Assembly (NCBI GenBank): GCA_002794775.1
Contig: NBAY01000004.1
Span: 806,001-870,000, forward strand
DNA: 64,000 nt
Reading direction: 5' to 3'
DNA from: Porodaedalea pini
Lineage: Eukaryota > Basidiomycota > Agaricomycetes > Hymenochaetales > Hymenochaetaceae
The position numbers and the translations under genes are program-made. Positions 47,716-60,600 of this stretch are shown here, piece by piece. The notes under the pieces are model-generated. The model was not told where the DNA came from. It did not search any database and worked only from the letters and a program-made list of their open reading frames with translations. Position 1 is the stretch's first letter, and each line of letters begins with the position of its first letter.

Positions 47716-48783
47716 ATGGCTGAAGGTTTCACTCAAAGGCAGCAACAAGAGATCGCAGCGATTGTAGCTGCCGCCTTCACCCGAGCAGCAACGAACGCCC
47801 CTGCAGCCCAAGTTCCAGCTCCCTCGATTGACGTCGCCCGGCCACGCGAATTCGCTGGCGGCAATGACTACCTCGACTTCAAGCGCGAAGTCCTACTCTT
47901 CGTCTCGGCGAACCCCACGAGGTATCCCTCGTCATCGAGCAAGATCTATGTCGCCCTCTCTTACCTCAAGGGTGGCAACGCGTCGACGTGGGCGCAAAAT
48001 TACGTCCAGGAATTCACAACGAATGGTGTCGTGGGCTTTACGGACGACTGGGCCAAGTTCCAGGAACGACTGGATGCCTCCTTCGATGATCCAAACAGGA
48101 AGGAGAAGGCGTTGAAGAAGTTCCGAGACAAGATCCAGAAGGACCTCTCCGCCGACCAGTTCTTCCAGGACCTCGACGTGATCATCAAGGCGGCGGAACT
48201 GAAAGACGAAGGCGTCATTTGTGACCGCTTGCAATGCGCGATGAACATCGAGGTGGTCCGCGGCGTGTTGAGGTTGACGCCCGTGCCAACAACGTATGAG
48301 GCATGGAAAAAGAAGGCCATTGAGATCGATCGGGGCGAACAGCAGATTTGCGCCATCCAACGAGGTCGTACATTGCCGTTCACGCCCCGTCCGACGCCCC
48401 AACAAGGGCCTCCTGCACGCCGACAGGTAGCAGCCCCACACGCCGATAAGCGTGACGCGACGGGCATCACTTTCGGAGGTGCCGGCCAACCGATGGACGT
48501 CTCGATGAATGAGGCGCAACGAAAACGCGCGTGCTGGATTTGCGGCGGACTGGGGCACTTTAAGGACAAATGTCCGCAGGCGAAGCCGATCATCCAGCGT
48601 ATGTTGGAACTGATGGCACCGGGCGAGCGCCGCCTCATCGCTGACGAACTCAGCGCGATGAAGGAGTCGGCATTCGAGGAAGTCGTGGACACTCGAAGGT
48701 CGACGGTGGAGGACTATGTGGAGGAAGAAGACAATGACGAAGAGGTCGTCGACTCGCAGGGTTTTGCGAGTGGTCAGGCGTAG
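47716..48783 (+). CDS. Gypsy C Gag
   Basis: Gag is the capsid and RNA-packaging protein, 355 residues. The start [21 protein letters not shown] is conserved in A (62054) and B (46289). The retrotransposon gag domain follows: [79 protein letters not shown]. The zinc knuckle reads [14 protein letters not shown]. An acidic tail with a [15 protein letters not shown] block precedes the stop. The last codons carry the frameshift signal. The frame is intact. Confidence 0.93.
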   Translation: MAEGFTQRQQQEIAAIVAAAFTRAATNAPAAQVPAPSIDVARPREFAGGNDYLDFKREVLLFVSANPTRYPSSSSKIYVALSYLKGGNASTWAQNYVQEFTTNGVVGFTDDWAKFQERLDASFDDPNRKEKALKKFRDKIQKDLSADQFFQDLDVIIKAAELKDEGVICDRLQCAMNIEVVRGVLRLTPVPTTYEAWKKKAIEIDRGEQQICAIQRGRTLPFTPRPTPQQGPPARRQVAAPHADKRDATGITFGGAGQPMDVSMNEAQRKRACWICGGLGHFKDKCPQAKPIIQRMLELMAPGERRLIADELSAMKESAFEEVVDTRRSTVEDYVEEEDNDEEVVDSQGFASGQA

Positions 48784-48801
48784 CCATCGGGACGACTGAC
48801 C
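48759..48801 (+). promoter_or_regulatory. Predicted -1 frameshift signal at the gag-pol junction
   Basis: Slippery heptamer G GGT TTT (48759-48765, in register with gag), spacer GCGAGT, stem GGTCAG (48772-48777) pairing with CTGACC (48796-48801) across an 18-nt loop that contains the gag stop. Pol is open in the -1 frame from the heptamer onward and has no ATG near its start. A keeps heptamer and stem (60991-60997, minus); B keeps the stem but has GGATTTT (53658-53664). Confidence 0.65.
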
Positions 48802-51800
48802 GAGAAGAACAAGGGACTTCGAATCTGGATTCGCTAAAATATAACCAACCGTCTGTACAATACATAGATGCAAACGACGTCGATGGTTTTCCCGATTATG
48901 AAGTCCCCACCGGTGTGAACAAAGATGAAGAGTACGAGCAACTGTTCATGAGAGGAACTGGCGGACGCCAGCTGGACCTTCTCCTGACCGTTGAGCATGA
49001 AATAGCGGGTGAAGCGAGAGAGGTAGATGCGCATGCCCTTGTGGATTCGGGATGCACGGGATCCTGCATCGACGTCAGGTTCGTCGAGAGGTACGGGTTG
49101 GAAACGAAACGCTACATTCAACCCCTCGCGGTGCTCAATGCTGATGGCACGCACAATGAGGCCGGATTGATCAAGGAGTATGTTGACGTCGAGCTCATGA
49201 TTGGCCGTCACCAGGAGAGGATCATCCTCGCAGTAACGTCCCTAGCGTCGTCAAACATCTTCCTAGGATACGACTGGCTTCGACGTCACAATCTGGAGGT
49301 CGACTGGAAAACGGGTTCGATCGAATTCACCCGCTGTCCAGAAGAATGTGTGATCGAGAGAGAGCCGGTGGAGGACCTAGGCAAGGTGAAGAAGGTGGTG
49401 GAGCAGATGAGGAGGGTGAGTGAGATGCGAATGGACAAGGCGTCCTGGCCCGCATACCTCAACGACTACGCCGACGTTTTCAGCGAAAAAGGTTTCGAGA
49501 AGCTGCCGGAACACCGACCCTGGGACCATGTCATCGACTTGAAGCCCGACTTCAAACCGAGCGACTGTAAGATCTACCCGCTCACGCCAACTGAGCAGCG
49601 GTCACTCAAGGACTTCCTTGATGAAAATCTGAAGTCGGGTTGCATTCGACGGTCGATATCGCCCATGGCATCACCCTTCTTCTTCATTAAGAAGGCCGAC
49701 AAATCACTACGCCCGATCCAGGATTACCGTAAGCTCAATGACGGTACGATCAAGAACAAGTATCCTCTCCCTCTCATTGACGAACTCGTCGACAAAGTCA
49801 AGAAAGCGAAGTACATCACTAAGCTTGACCTTCGCTGGGGGTACTACAATATCCGGATCCGCGAGGGTGACAAATGGAAGGCAGCGTTTCGCATGAACAT
49901 GGGCCTCTTTGAACCGACGGTCATGTTTTTTGGTCTTTGCAACGCGCCGGCCACATTCCGGGCCTTTGTCAACCACATCTTTAAGGACCTAATCTATGCG
50001 AACTTGATCATCGTATACCTCGACGACATCCTGATCCTCTCGGAAACCATTGAGGAGCATATCGACACGTCGAGGCACGTACTCCAGATCCTCTGAGAAA
50101 ATGGCCTGTACCTGAAGCCGGAGAAGTGCGAGTTTGACGCCAAGGTCGTCAAATACCTCGGCCACATCATCGGCAATGGCGAGATCAGGGCTGACCCGGC
50201 AAAGACGGAGGCGATTGCGAACTGGCCAGTCCCACGGAACCTCAAGGAGCTGCAACAGTTCCTCGGCATGGGAAACTGGCTGAGACGGTTTATTAAGGAC
50301 TACAGCAAGGTGGTCCGACCATTGACGTCGTTAACGGGCAAGAAGGACTGGGTATGGGAGACCGAACAGCAGGAAGCGTTCGAGGAGCTGAGACAACGTC
50401 TCTGCTCACCTCCAGTCCTAGCCATCGCCAATGACGAGGGCCCCTTCCGCGTAGAAGCGGACTCGTCGAACTTTGCGCTCGGTGGTGTGTTGTTGCAGAA
50501 GCAGGAAGGGAAATGGAGGGTGATCGCCTACAGGTCAGAGGCACTTGAACCGGCAGAACGAAACTACGAGATCTACGACAAGGAGATGCTCGCGATCGTT
50601 TCGGCGCTCAAGGAGTGGCGGCAATACCTCCTTGGCGCTCGCCACAAGATTGAAATCTGGTCCGACCACGCCAACCTCACCTACTTCAGGTCGGCGCAGA
50701 AGCTGAGCTATCGCCAAGCTCGCTGGCGGACTGAACTTGAAGAGTTCGACTTCCACCTCGAACACAAGTCGGGCAAGACGATGGGCAAGGCAGACCTACT
50801 ATCGCGCATGGCGGGCTATGATCAGGGCAAGGATGACAACGATGGGGTCGTGTTCATCAAGGATAAGTGGTTGAACCGTGGAGTGGTGCGGACATCGCGC
50901 GACGAGGTGGTGGAACGAGTGGGTGAAGCGCAGAGGGCGCAGGACAAGTCGGAGAGGCCTACGGGTTTGGTGGAGGTCGCCGAGTTGTGGCGAATGAAAG
51001 GCAAGGTGTATGTTCCATCGACAATAAAGGAGGCCGTGTTGCGGGAGTGCCACGACTCGGTTCTGGCTGGTCATCCGGGAGCGTCGAAGACAGTAGAGCT
51101 CGTCCGTCGCGATTTCTGGTGGGCATCGATGTTCTCCGACGTCCGAGCATACGTCCGAGGATGCGACCGTTGTCAACGGACGAAAGCCTTAAGAACGTCG
51201 AGGTCTAGACCGCTTCATCCAAACGCTGTCCCTGAAGGACCCTGGGAAATTGTTACGGTCGACCTAATCGGAGAGCTCCTGGACTCGAAGGGACACAACG
51301 CAATCTGCGTCTTCGTGGATAGGTTCTCGAAGCAGATGCACGCGATCCCGACGACGACGAGGCTGTCAGCAGAAGGCATGGCCCAGCTGTACCGCGACCA
51401 CGTCTTCCGCCTCCATGGCCTACCAAAGAAGATCATCCATGACCGAGGCACGCAGTTCGATGCGTCGATGATGAAGGAGCTGTACAAACTTCTGCACATT
51501 GAAGGCAACCCGTCGACAGCGTACCATCCACAGACGGATGGTCAAACGGAACGCATTAACCAAGAGCTCGAACAGTACCTTCGACTCTTCGTTAACCATC
51601 GGCAATCGGACTGGAAGGACTGGCTCCCCCTCGCAGAGTTCGCATACAACAACCGCGAACACTCAGCAACGAAGATGTCCCCCTTCTACGCGAACACAGG
51701 ACGTCACCCCTTGAGCTTCGACACGACGCGAACCTCATCTGCTAACATGTCAGCGGAAGAATTCGCAAAGCACATCAAGGAGACTCATCGCGTTGCCAAG

Positions 51801-52409
51801 GACAACCTAGTCAAGGCAGCAGAGGACATGAAGCGATACCATGACCGGACAGCAGGAGCTTCGGTGGAGTACAAGGCTGGAGACAAGGTCTTCCTTGATG
51901 GGCGAAACATCAGTACGGACTCGCCGACAAAGAAACTCGCAGACAAATGGTACGGCCCCTTTGACGTAGTCGACAAGGTAGGAGCCAGCGCGTACAAGCT
52001 CAAACTCCCGAAGCGATGGAAAAAGGTCCACCCTGTCTTCAATGAAGCCCTGTTGAAACCCGCCGTCGAACCGTCCTTTGAAAGCCAGAAGCAACCACCG
52101 CCGCCGCCGCCAGACATCGTCGACAACGAGGAGGAGTACGAACTCGAGGAAGTCTTAGACTCATGTCTGCACCGAGGGAAACTACAGTACCTTGTCAAGT
52201 GGGTCGGCTACAATGAACCTACTTGGCAGCCTGAGACGGACTTCGGCGAAAACGCGAAGGAGGCGATCGCTGAGTTCTACCTCAAACATCCCGGTGCACC
52301 TCGGAAACTCGACATCCCTCGTCAACGACTCCGTCCGCTCTTCGTCGACACCGAGCCTGACGACCGCGATCATGGTTGGTCGGGACGCCCAACCTTGAAG
52401 GGGGGGTAA
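48765..52409 (+). pseudogene. Gypsy C Pol: protease, RT, RNase H, integrase, chromodomain; one premature TGA
   Basis: It is read in the -1 frame from the slippery site for 1215 codons including the stop. Protease: [38 protein letters not shown], then [23 protein letters not shown] and the catalytic VYLDDILIL. RNase [43 protein letters not shown]. Integrase: the HDSVLAGH..CDRCQRTK zinc finger and a D,D,E core in VTVDLIGELL, HDRGTQFD and STAYHPQTDGQTERINQELE. Chromodomain: LQYLVKWVGYNEPTWQPE. The only break is TGA at 50094-50096, where A has CGA and B has CAA. The stop TAA (52407-52409) touches the 3' LTR. Confidence 0.92.
52397..52406 (+). other. Polypurine tract, gypsy C
   Basis: GAAGGGGGGG encodes the last Pol residues and is followed by the stop TAA and then the 3' LTR. 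It would prime plus-strand DNA synthesis. A and B have the same arrangement with GAGGGGGGGG-type tracts. Confidence 0.7.
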
Positions 52410-52823
52410 TGTTAGAACCTGAACTTTCACCTTTTCCTTTATTTTCCCTTTTACCATTTCCTTTATTATATCCGTCCTTTTCATTATATTTACCCATCTT
52501 ACACAATCATTCCCACACTGCCTTCATTCGTTCCATTCCCACTCGTTATGTAATGTTAGGTAATATAGTCTCACGGTCGTCGCTATATAAGGTCTCAGGA
52601 ATCGCATGAACTCCTTGTTCTGCTTTTCCTCTTACCTCCGTGACGACCTAGGTGAGACTCGTCCCCCTTGTATTAGTTTAGACTTGTATTAATCCTCTTA
52701 CCTCCGCAACGACCTAGCCTGAGTACAGCATGTCCCGAGTCTCCACTCGAGTATAGCACGTCCCAAGCGACAGTCAGCCGAGGCCTGCCCAGTCCGAGTC
52801 GTCTCCCGGACTCCCGCCTAACA
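52410..52823 (+). repeat. Gypsy C 3' LTR
   Basis: It matches 46515-46928 with about four transitions by eye, all at CpG sites. Confidence 0.95.
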
Positions 52824-52828
52824 GTACC

Positions 52829-53682
52829 CGACGTCTGAAAGCAAGATCTACATCGCTCTCTCTTACCTAAAGGGTGGCAATGCAGCGACGTGGGCGCAAA
52901 ACTATGTGGAGGAGTCGATGACAGCAGGAGTTGTGACCTTCACCGACAGTTGGACAAGGTTCCAGGAGCGCCTAGACGCCTCGTTCGATGACCTGAACCA
53001 GAAGGAAAAAGTGCTAGCGGAGTTCTGGACCAAGGTTCAGAAGGACCTCACCACTGATGAGTTTTTCCAGAAGCTCAATGTTGTCATCATGAGAGCAGGA
53101 CTGACAGACGACAGCATCATCTGCGACTGTCTAAAGCGCGCGATGAACATCGAGGTGGTCCGAGGGGTGTTGAGGTCGACGCCGGTCCCGACGACGTACG
53201 ATGACTGGAAGAAGAAGGCCATCGAGATCGATCGTGGCGAACAACAGATCCACATGATACAATGAGGTCGAGCGTTCCCACTCCCGCCGCACCAGCAACA
53301 ACAGGCACCCTCCGCTCGTCGACAGATCCAGGACTCCCATGTCGACAAATGTGATGTGACTGGCGTTACCTTCAGAGGTGCCGGCCAGCTGATGGACGTC
53401 TCAATGAACGAGGCCCAACGAAGGAGGGCATGCTGGATCTGTGGCAAGCTTGGCCACTTCAAGGACACGTGCCCACAAGGGAAGACAATTGTGCAGCGCA
53501 TGCTGCAAATGATGGTGCCAGGCGAGTGTCATCTTCTTGCCGACGAGCTGGGTGCAATGAAGGAATCGGCCTTTGAGGAAGTCGTAGACACTCGGAGGTC
53601 GACTGTGGAGGACTATGTGGAGGAAGACGGCGATGACGAAGAGGTCGTCGACTCGCAGGATTTTGCGAGTGGTCAGGCGTAG
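52829..53682 (+). pseudogene. Gypsy B gag, 3' part
   Basis: It resumes B gag after C with [31 protein letters not shown] at 53263-53265 stands where C has CGA (IQRGR). The zinc knuckle CWICGKLGHFKDTC and the acidic tail follow to the stop at 53680-53682. The gag-pol slippery site is altered to GGATTTT. Confidence 0.85.
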
Positions 53683-56600
53683 CCATCGGGACGACTGACC
53701 GGGAAGAACAAGGGGTTCTGGAATTGGACTCAATAAAATATGACCAACTGTCTGTACAGTATGTAAATGCAAACAATGTCAATGGTTTTTCCGATTACGA
53801 AGTCCCCACCGATGTGAACGAAGAGAACAAGTACGAACAGCTGTTTGTGAGGGGAACTGGCGGATGCCAGCTGGACCTCCTCCTGAATGTCAGATACAAT
53901 GTGGAGAGTGAAGCGAAAGAGGTGGATGCGCATGCCCTCGTGGATTTGGGGTGTATGGGATCATGCATCGACATGAGGTTCCTTGAATGGTATGGGTTGG
54001 AGACCAAGCGTTACATCAGACCCCTCGCGGTACTCAATGCAGATGGCACGCACAACGAGGCTGGTTTGATTGAGAGATATGTTGACGTCGAGCTGATAAT
54101 TGGACACCACAAGGAAAGGATTGTCCTTGCAGTAACATCCCTGGTGTCGTCAAATATCTTCCTTGGCTACGACTGGCTTCGACGTCATAACCTGGAGGTT
54201 GACTGGAAAGCAGGTTTGATCGAGTTCATCCGTTGTCCAGAGGAGTGCGTGATTGAGAAGGAGGGTGTGGAGGAGATGAGGAGGGTGAGAGAGGTGCGAA
54301 TGGACAAGGCGTCCTGGCCCGCATATCTCAACAACTTTGCTGACGTCTTCAGTGAGAAGGGCTTCAAAAAGCTACCAGAACATTGCCCCTGGGATCACAT
54401 CATCGACTTGAAACCTGACTTTAAGCCTAGCGACTGCAAGATCTATCCACTGACACCAACAGAACAGCAATCGCTAAAGGACTTCCTCGAAGAGAACTTG
54501 AAGTCGGGCCGCATACAAAAGTCGATCTCACCGATGGCGTCGCCCTTCTTTTTTATTAAGAAGGCTGACAAGTCGCTACGCCTGATCCAGGACTACCGTA
54601 AACTCAATGACGGTACGATCAAGAACAAGTATCCTCTCCCCCTCATCGATGAACTGGTCGACAAGGTCAAGAAGGCGAAGTTCATCACCAAGCTTGACCT
54701 TTGCTGGGGATACTACAACGTCCGGATCTGAGAAGGTGATGAATGGAAGGCAGCGTTCCACACAAACATGGGTCTCTTCAAACTGACAGTCATGTTCTTC
54801 GGTCTTTGTAACGCACCAGCGATGTTTCAAGCTTTTGTCAACCACATCTTCAAGGGACTGATCTACGATAACCTGATCATCGTCTACCTCGACGACATAC
54901 TGATCCTCTCACAAACTCTCGAGGAACATATCGAAACCTCGAGGCGTGTCCTTCAGATCCTGCAAGAGAACGGTCTATACCTGAAACTGGAGAAATGCGA
55001 ATTTGATGCCAAGGTTGTGAAATACCTCGGCCACATTGTTGGCAATGGCGAGATCAGGGCTGACCCAGCGAAGACGGAAGCAATTGCAGACTGGCCAGTC
55101 CCGCAAAACCTCAAGCAGCTACAACAATTCCTCGGCATGGGAAACTGGCTGCGACGGTTCATCAAGGACTACAGCAAGGTGGTCCATCCACTAACGTTGC
55201 TGACAGGCAAGAAGGATTGGGTATGGGAGACCAAACAGCAAGAAGTGTTTGAGGAGTTGAGACAACATCTCTGCTCACCTCCAGTCCTGGCCATTGCAAA
55301 TGATGAGGGCCCTTTCCGCGTCGAGGCGGACTCATCAAACTTCGCGCTTGGAGGCGTGTTGTTGCAGAAGCAGGAAGGCAAGTGGAGGGTAGTCACCTAC
55401 AGGTCCAAAGCGCTCCTGCCGGTGGAACAAAACTACGAGATCTATGACAAGGAGATGCTTGTGATCGTTTCAGCACTCAAAGAGTGGAGACAGTACCTTC
55501 TTGGTGCCCATCACCCTATCGAGATCTGGTCTGATCATGCCAACCTCACCTACTTCAGGTTGGTGCAAAAGCTGAGCTACCGACAAGCTCACTGGCAGAC
55601 AGAGCTCGAGGAATTTGACTTCCACCTTGAGCACAAGTCGGGGAAGACGATGGGCAAGGCAGACTTACTGTCACGTAAAACTGGCTACAATGAGGGGAAG
55701 GATGATAACGACAGCGTCGTGTTCATCAAGGAGAAGTGGCTGAATCGTGGAGTGGTGACATGAGGTGTTGGAACAAGTGGGTGATGCGCAGAGGGTGCAG
55801 GATGGGTCGGAGAGGCCGACAGGTATGATGGAAGTCGCCGGGTTGTGGTGGATGAGAGGCAAGGTGTACATGCCGTCGATGATGAAGGAGGCCGTATTGC
55901 GGGAATGTCACAACTCGGTACTGGCTGGACACCCAGGAGCATTGAAAACGGTGGAGCTTGTCCATCAGGACTTCTGGTGGACGTTGATGTTCTCTGACAT
56001 CAGAGCGTATGTCCGAGGGTGTGATCGCTGTCAGCGAACAAAGGCTCTGAGGGTGTCGAGGTCAAGACCACTCTACCCAAATGCAGTCCCTGAAGGCCCC
56101 TGGGAAATCGTCATGGTCGACCTCATCGGAGAGCTCCTGGACTCCAAGGGGCACAACGCAATCTGCGTCTTTGTTGATAGGTTCTCGAAACAGATGCATG
56201 CTATCCTGATGATGATGAAGTTGTCAGCAGAAGGCATGGCTCAGCTGTACCACGACCATGTCTTCCACCTCCACGGCTTGCCGAAAAAGATCATCCATGA
56301 CCGAGGCATGCAGTTCGACACGTTGATGATGAGGGAACTGTACAAACTCCTACACATCGAAGGCAACCTGTCGATGGCATATCACCCACAGACAGATGAT
56401 CAAACAGAACGCGTTAACCAAGAGCTCGAACAGTACCTTCGACTCTTCGTTAACCATCGTCAATCAGACTGGAAGGACTGGCTCCCCCTCGCAGAGTTTG
56501 CGTACAACAACCGTGAACACTCGGCGATGAAAATGTCCCCCTTTTATGCGAACACAGGACGTCACCCCTTGAGCTTTGACACAACACGAACCTCATCGGC

Positions 56601-57267
56601 CAACATGTCGGCGGAAGAATTCACAAAACACATCAAGGAGACTCATCGCGTTGCGAAGGAAAACTTGGTCAAGGCAGCAGATGACATGAAGCGCTACCAT
56701 GACCAGACAGCAGGGACTTCGGTGGAGTACAAGGCTGGAGACAAGGTTTTCCTCAATGGGCAAAACATCAGCACAGATTCGCCGACAAAGAAACTCACTG
56801 ACAAATGGTATGGTCCCTTCGAGATTGTCGACAAGGTGGGAGCTAGCGCATACAAACTCAGGCTCCCCAAGCAATGGAAGAAGGTCCACCTGGTCTTCAA
56901 TGAGGCCCTGCTAAAGCCTGCTGTCGAACCATCCTTCGAGAGCCAGAAACAACCAGCACCGCTGCCACCTGACATCGTCAACAACGAGGAGGAGTACGAG
57001 ATCAAGGAAATTCTAGACTTGTGCCTGCACCGAGGAAAGCTACAGTACCTCGTCAAGTGGGTTGGCTACAATGAACCGACTTGGCAACCCGAATTGGACT
57101 TTGGCGAGAATGCAAAGGAGGCAATCGCTGAATTCTATTGAAAACATCCCGGCGCCCCTCGAAAACTCGACATTCCTCGCCAATGACTTCGCCCACGCCT
57201 CGTTGACACCGAACCAGACGACCTCGATCTTGGTTGGTCGGGACGCCCAACCTTGAGGGGGGGGTAA
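53683..57267 (+). pseudogene. Gypsy B pol
   Basis: It shows the same domain order as C. The protease motif reads VDLGCMGSCID instead of [15 protein letters not shown] at 54729-54731 interrupts RT just after YYNVRI. The RT core [10 protein letters not shown] is kept. A small deletion near 55757 shifts the frame between RNase H and integrase. Integrase and chromodomain (LQYLVKWVGYNEPTWQPELDF) follow, with further stops after 57139. The terminal TAA at 57265-57267 abuts the 3' LTR. Confidence 0.88.
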
Positions 57268-57683
57268 TGTCAGGACTCAAACTTTTACCTTTTCTTTTAT
57301 TTTCCCTTTTACCATTTCCTTTCTTTTAACTGCTCCTTTCCATTATATTTAACCTTCATTCGTTCCATTCCTAGTTGTGTAAACTATACAGCACTTAGAT
57401 AATACAATCCCGTGGACGACGCTATATAGAGGAAGGTGGAATTGCAGAAGCCCCCTGTTCTGCTTTTCCTCTTACCTCCACGTCGTCCAGGTGAGACCCG
57501 TCCCCCCCTGTATTAGTTAGACTTGTATTAATCCTCTTACCTCCACGTCATCCAGTCTGAGAAAGCCTGCTGCCCGAACTTCGCGTTCGAGATACAGCCT
57601 GTCCCAGACAACATTCGCGTCACCGTCAGGTGCCACACGTTGAGGTTGCCTAGTCTGAGTTCCACCCAGACTTCCACCTAACA
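57268..57683 (+). repeat. Gypsy B 3' LTR
   Basis: It matches 45163-45577 with about 12 transitions and one C-run length change by eye. Confidence 0.93.
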
Positions 57684-57688
57684 GGTGG

Positions 57689-60600
57689 CTGCTGTTTCTG
57701 GCCTTTGAAGGCTGGTTCGACAGTGGGTTTTAGTAGAGCTTCGTTGAAGATGGGGTGGACCTTTTTCCATCGCCTTGGGAGCTTGAGCTTGTACGCACTT
57801 GCTCCCACCTTGTCGATAACGTCGAAGGGACCGTACCACTTGTCAGCAAGCTTCTTCGTTGGCGAGTCTGTACTGATGTTTCATCTGTCGAGGAAGACCT
57901 TGTCGCCAGCCTGGTACTCCATTGATGTTCCTGCTGTCCGGTCATGGTAGCGCTTCATGTCCTCTGCTGCCTTGACCAGGTTGTCCTTTGCAACACGATG
58001 AGTCTCCTTGATGTGCTTCACAAATTCTTCTGCTGACATGTTGGCAGAGGAAGTTCATACTGCATCGAAGCTCATAGGGTGACGTCTGGTGTTCGCATAG
58101 AAGGGAGACATCTTTGACGCCGAGTGTTCACGGTTGTTGTATGCAAATTCTGCGAGGGGGAGCCAGTCCTTCCAGTCCAATTGTCGATGGTTAACGAAGA
58201 GTCTAAGGTACTGTTCAAGCTCTTGGTTAACACGTTCAGTCTGACCATCCGTCTGTGGGTGATATGCCGTCGACAGGTTGCCTTCGATGTGCAGGAGTTT
58301 GTATAGCTCCTTCATCATCAATGCGTCAAACTGCATGCCATGGTCATGGATGATCTTCTTCGGTAGACCATGGAGGCGGAAGATGTGGTTGCAGTACAAC
58401 TGAGCCATGCCTTCCGCTGACAGCTTTGTTGTCGTTGGGATCGTGTGCATCTGCTTTGAGAATCTATCCATGACGACACAGATCATGTTATGTCCCTTCG
58501 AGTCTGGGAGCTCTCCGATGAGATTGACCGTAACAATTTCCCAAGGACCTTCAGGGACTGCATTTGGGTGAAGTGGCCTTGACCTCGACATTCTCAGAGC
58601 CTTTGTTTGCTGACAACAATCACATCCTTGGACATATGCTCGGACGTCAGAGAACATTGACGCCTACCAGAAGTCTCGCCAGACAAGCTCCACCATTTTC
58701 AATGCTCCTGGATGCCCAGCCAGTACCAAGTCATGACACTCCTGCAACACAGATTCCTTTATCATCGACGGGACGTATACCTTGCCCTTCATCCACCACA
58801 AACCGTCGACCTCCGTCATCCCTGTCAGCCTCTCTGACTCGTGTTGCGCCCTCTGCGCTTCGCCCACTCTGTCTAACACCTCATCACATGATGTCCTCAC
58901 CACTCCACGATTCAGCCACTTCTCCTTGATGAACACGATGCCGTTGTTGTCATCCTTGCCCTCGTCATAGCCAGTTTTACGCGACAGTAAGTCCGCCTTG
59001 CCCATCGTCTTCCCCGACTTGTGCTCAAGGTGGAAGTTGAATTCCTCGAGCTCTGTTCACCAGCGAGCTTGCCGATAGCTCAGCTTCTGTGCCGACTTGA
59101 AGTAAGTAAGGTTGGCGTGATCGGACCAGATTTCGATAGGGTGACAGGTGCCGAGAAGGTACTGTCTCCACTCCTTGAGTGCCGAAACGATTGCGAGCAT
59201 CTCCTTGTCGTAGATCTCGTAGTTTCATTCTGCCAGTAGGAGCGCTTCTGACCTGTAGGCGATTACCCTCCACTTGCCTTCCTGCTTCTGCAACAATATG
59301 CCTCCAAGCGTGAAGTTTGATGAGTCCACTTTGATGCGGAAAAGGCCCTCATCGTTCGTGATGGCCAGGACTGGAGGTGAGCAGAGACGTCATCTCAACT
59401 CCTCGAATGCCTCCTGCTGTTCGGTCTCCCATACCCAGTCCTTCTTGCCTGTCAGCAACGTCAGCGGATGGACTACCTTGCTGTAGTCCTTGATGAACCA
59501 TCGCAGCCAGTTGCCCATGCCGAGGAATTGTTGCAGCTGTTTGAGGTTTCGTGGGACTGGCCAGTCTGCGATCGCTGCTGTCTTCACCAGGTCAGCCCTG
59601 ATCTCACCATTACCGACGATGTGGCCGAGGTACTTCACAACTTTGGCATCGAACTCGCATTTCTCTGGTTTCAGGTACAGGCCATTCTCTCGCAAGATCT
59701 GAAGGATGCGTCTTGACGTCTCGATATGTTCCTCGAGAGTTTGCGAGAGAATCAGTATGTCGTCGAGGTAGATGATGATCAAGTTGTCATAGATCAATCC
59801 CTTGAAGATGTGGTTGACAAAAGCCTGGAACGTCGCCAGTGCGTTGCAAAGACCAAAGAACATGACTGTCGGTTTGAAAAGACCCATGTTCGTGCAGAAT
59901 GCTGCCTTCCATTCATCGCCTTCTCGGATCCAGACATTGTAGTATCCCCAGCGAAGATCAAGTTTGGTGATGAACTTCGCCTTCTTGACCTTGTCGACCA
60001 GTTCATTGATGAGGGGGAGAGGATACTTGTTCTTGATCGTACCGTCATTGAGTTTACGGTAGTCCTGGATCGGGCATAGTGATTTGTCAGCCTTCTTAAT
60101 AAAAAAGAAGGGCGACGCCATCGGTGAGATCGACTTTTGTATGCGACCCGACTTCAAGTTCTCTTCGAGGAAGTCCTTTAGCGATTGCTGTTCTGTTGGT
60201 GTCAGCGGATAGATCTTGCAGTTGCTAGGCTTAAAGTCAGGTTTCAAGTTGATGATGTGATCCCAGGGGCAATGTTCTGGTAGCTTCTCGAAGCCTTTCT
60301 CACTGAAGATGTTGGCAAAGTCATTGAGATATGTGGGCCAGGACGCCTTGTCCATTCGCACCTCTCTCACCCTCCTCATCTCCTCCACACCCTCCTTCTC
60401 GATCACGCACTCCTCTGGACAACGGGTGAATTCAATTGAACCCGTCTTCCAGTCGACCTCCAGGTTGTGGCGTCGAAGCCAGTCATAGCCCAGGAAGATG
60501 TTCAACGATGCCAGGGATGTCACCACAAGGACGATCCTTTCCTTGTGATGTCCAATCATTAGCTCAACGTCAATGTATCTCTCGATCAAACCGGCCTCAT

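Larger units (their letters stand above)
46515..52823 (+). mobile_element. Ty3/gypsy chromovirus C (innermost, nearly intact)
   Basis: LTRs are 414 bp each (46515-46928 and 52410-52823), differing at about four positions by eye. A primer binding site lies at 46929, a single open gag frame at 47716-48783, and pol at 48765-52409 in the -1 frame with one TGA at 50094-50096. All catalytic motifs are present. This is the youngest insertion in the nest. Confidence 0.95.
45163..57683 (+). mobile_element. Ty3/gypsy chromovirus B (plus strand, interrupted by C)
   Basis: LTRs are at 45163-45577 and 57268-57683. Target duplications GGTGG are at 45158-45162 and 57684-57688. The internal region holds gag (split by C), then pol to 57267. 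Inactivating changes include stops at 53263 and 54729 and a frameshift near 55757. B is inserted in the pol gene of A. Confidence 0.95.

Noticed and set aside
47932..48873. Long minus-strand frame of 313 codons in gypsy C
   Set aside because: It is a shadow of gag, produced by biased codon use in the plus-strand frame; it has no motif of its own.
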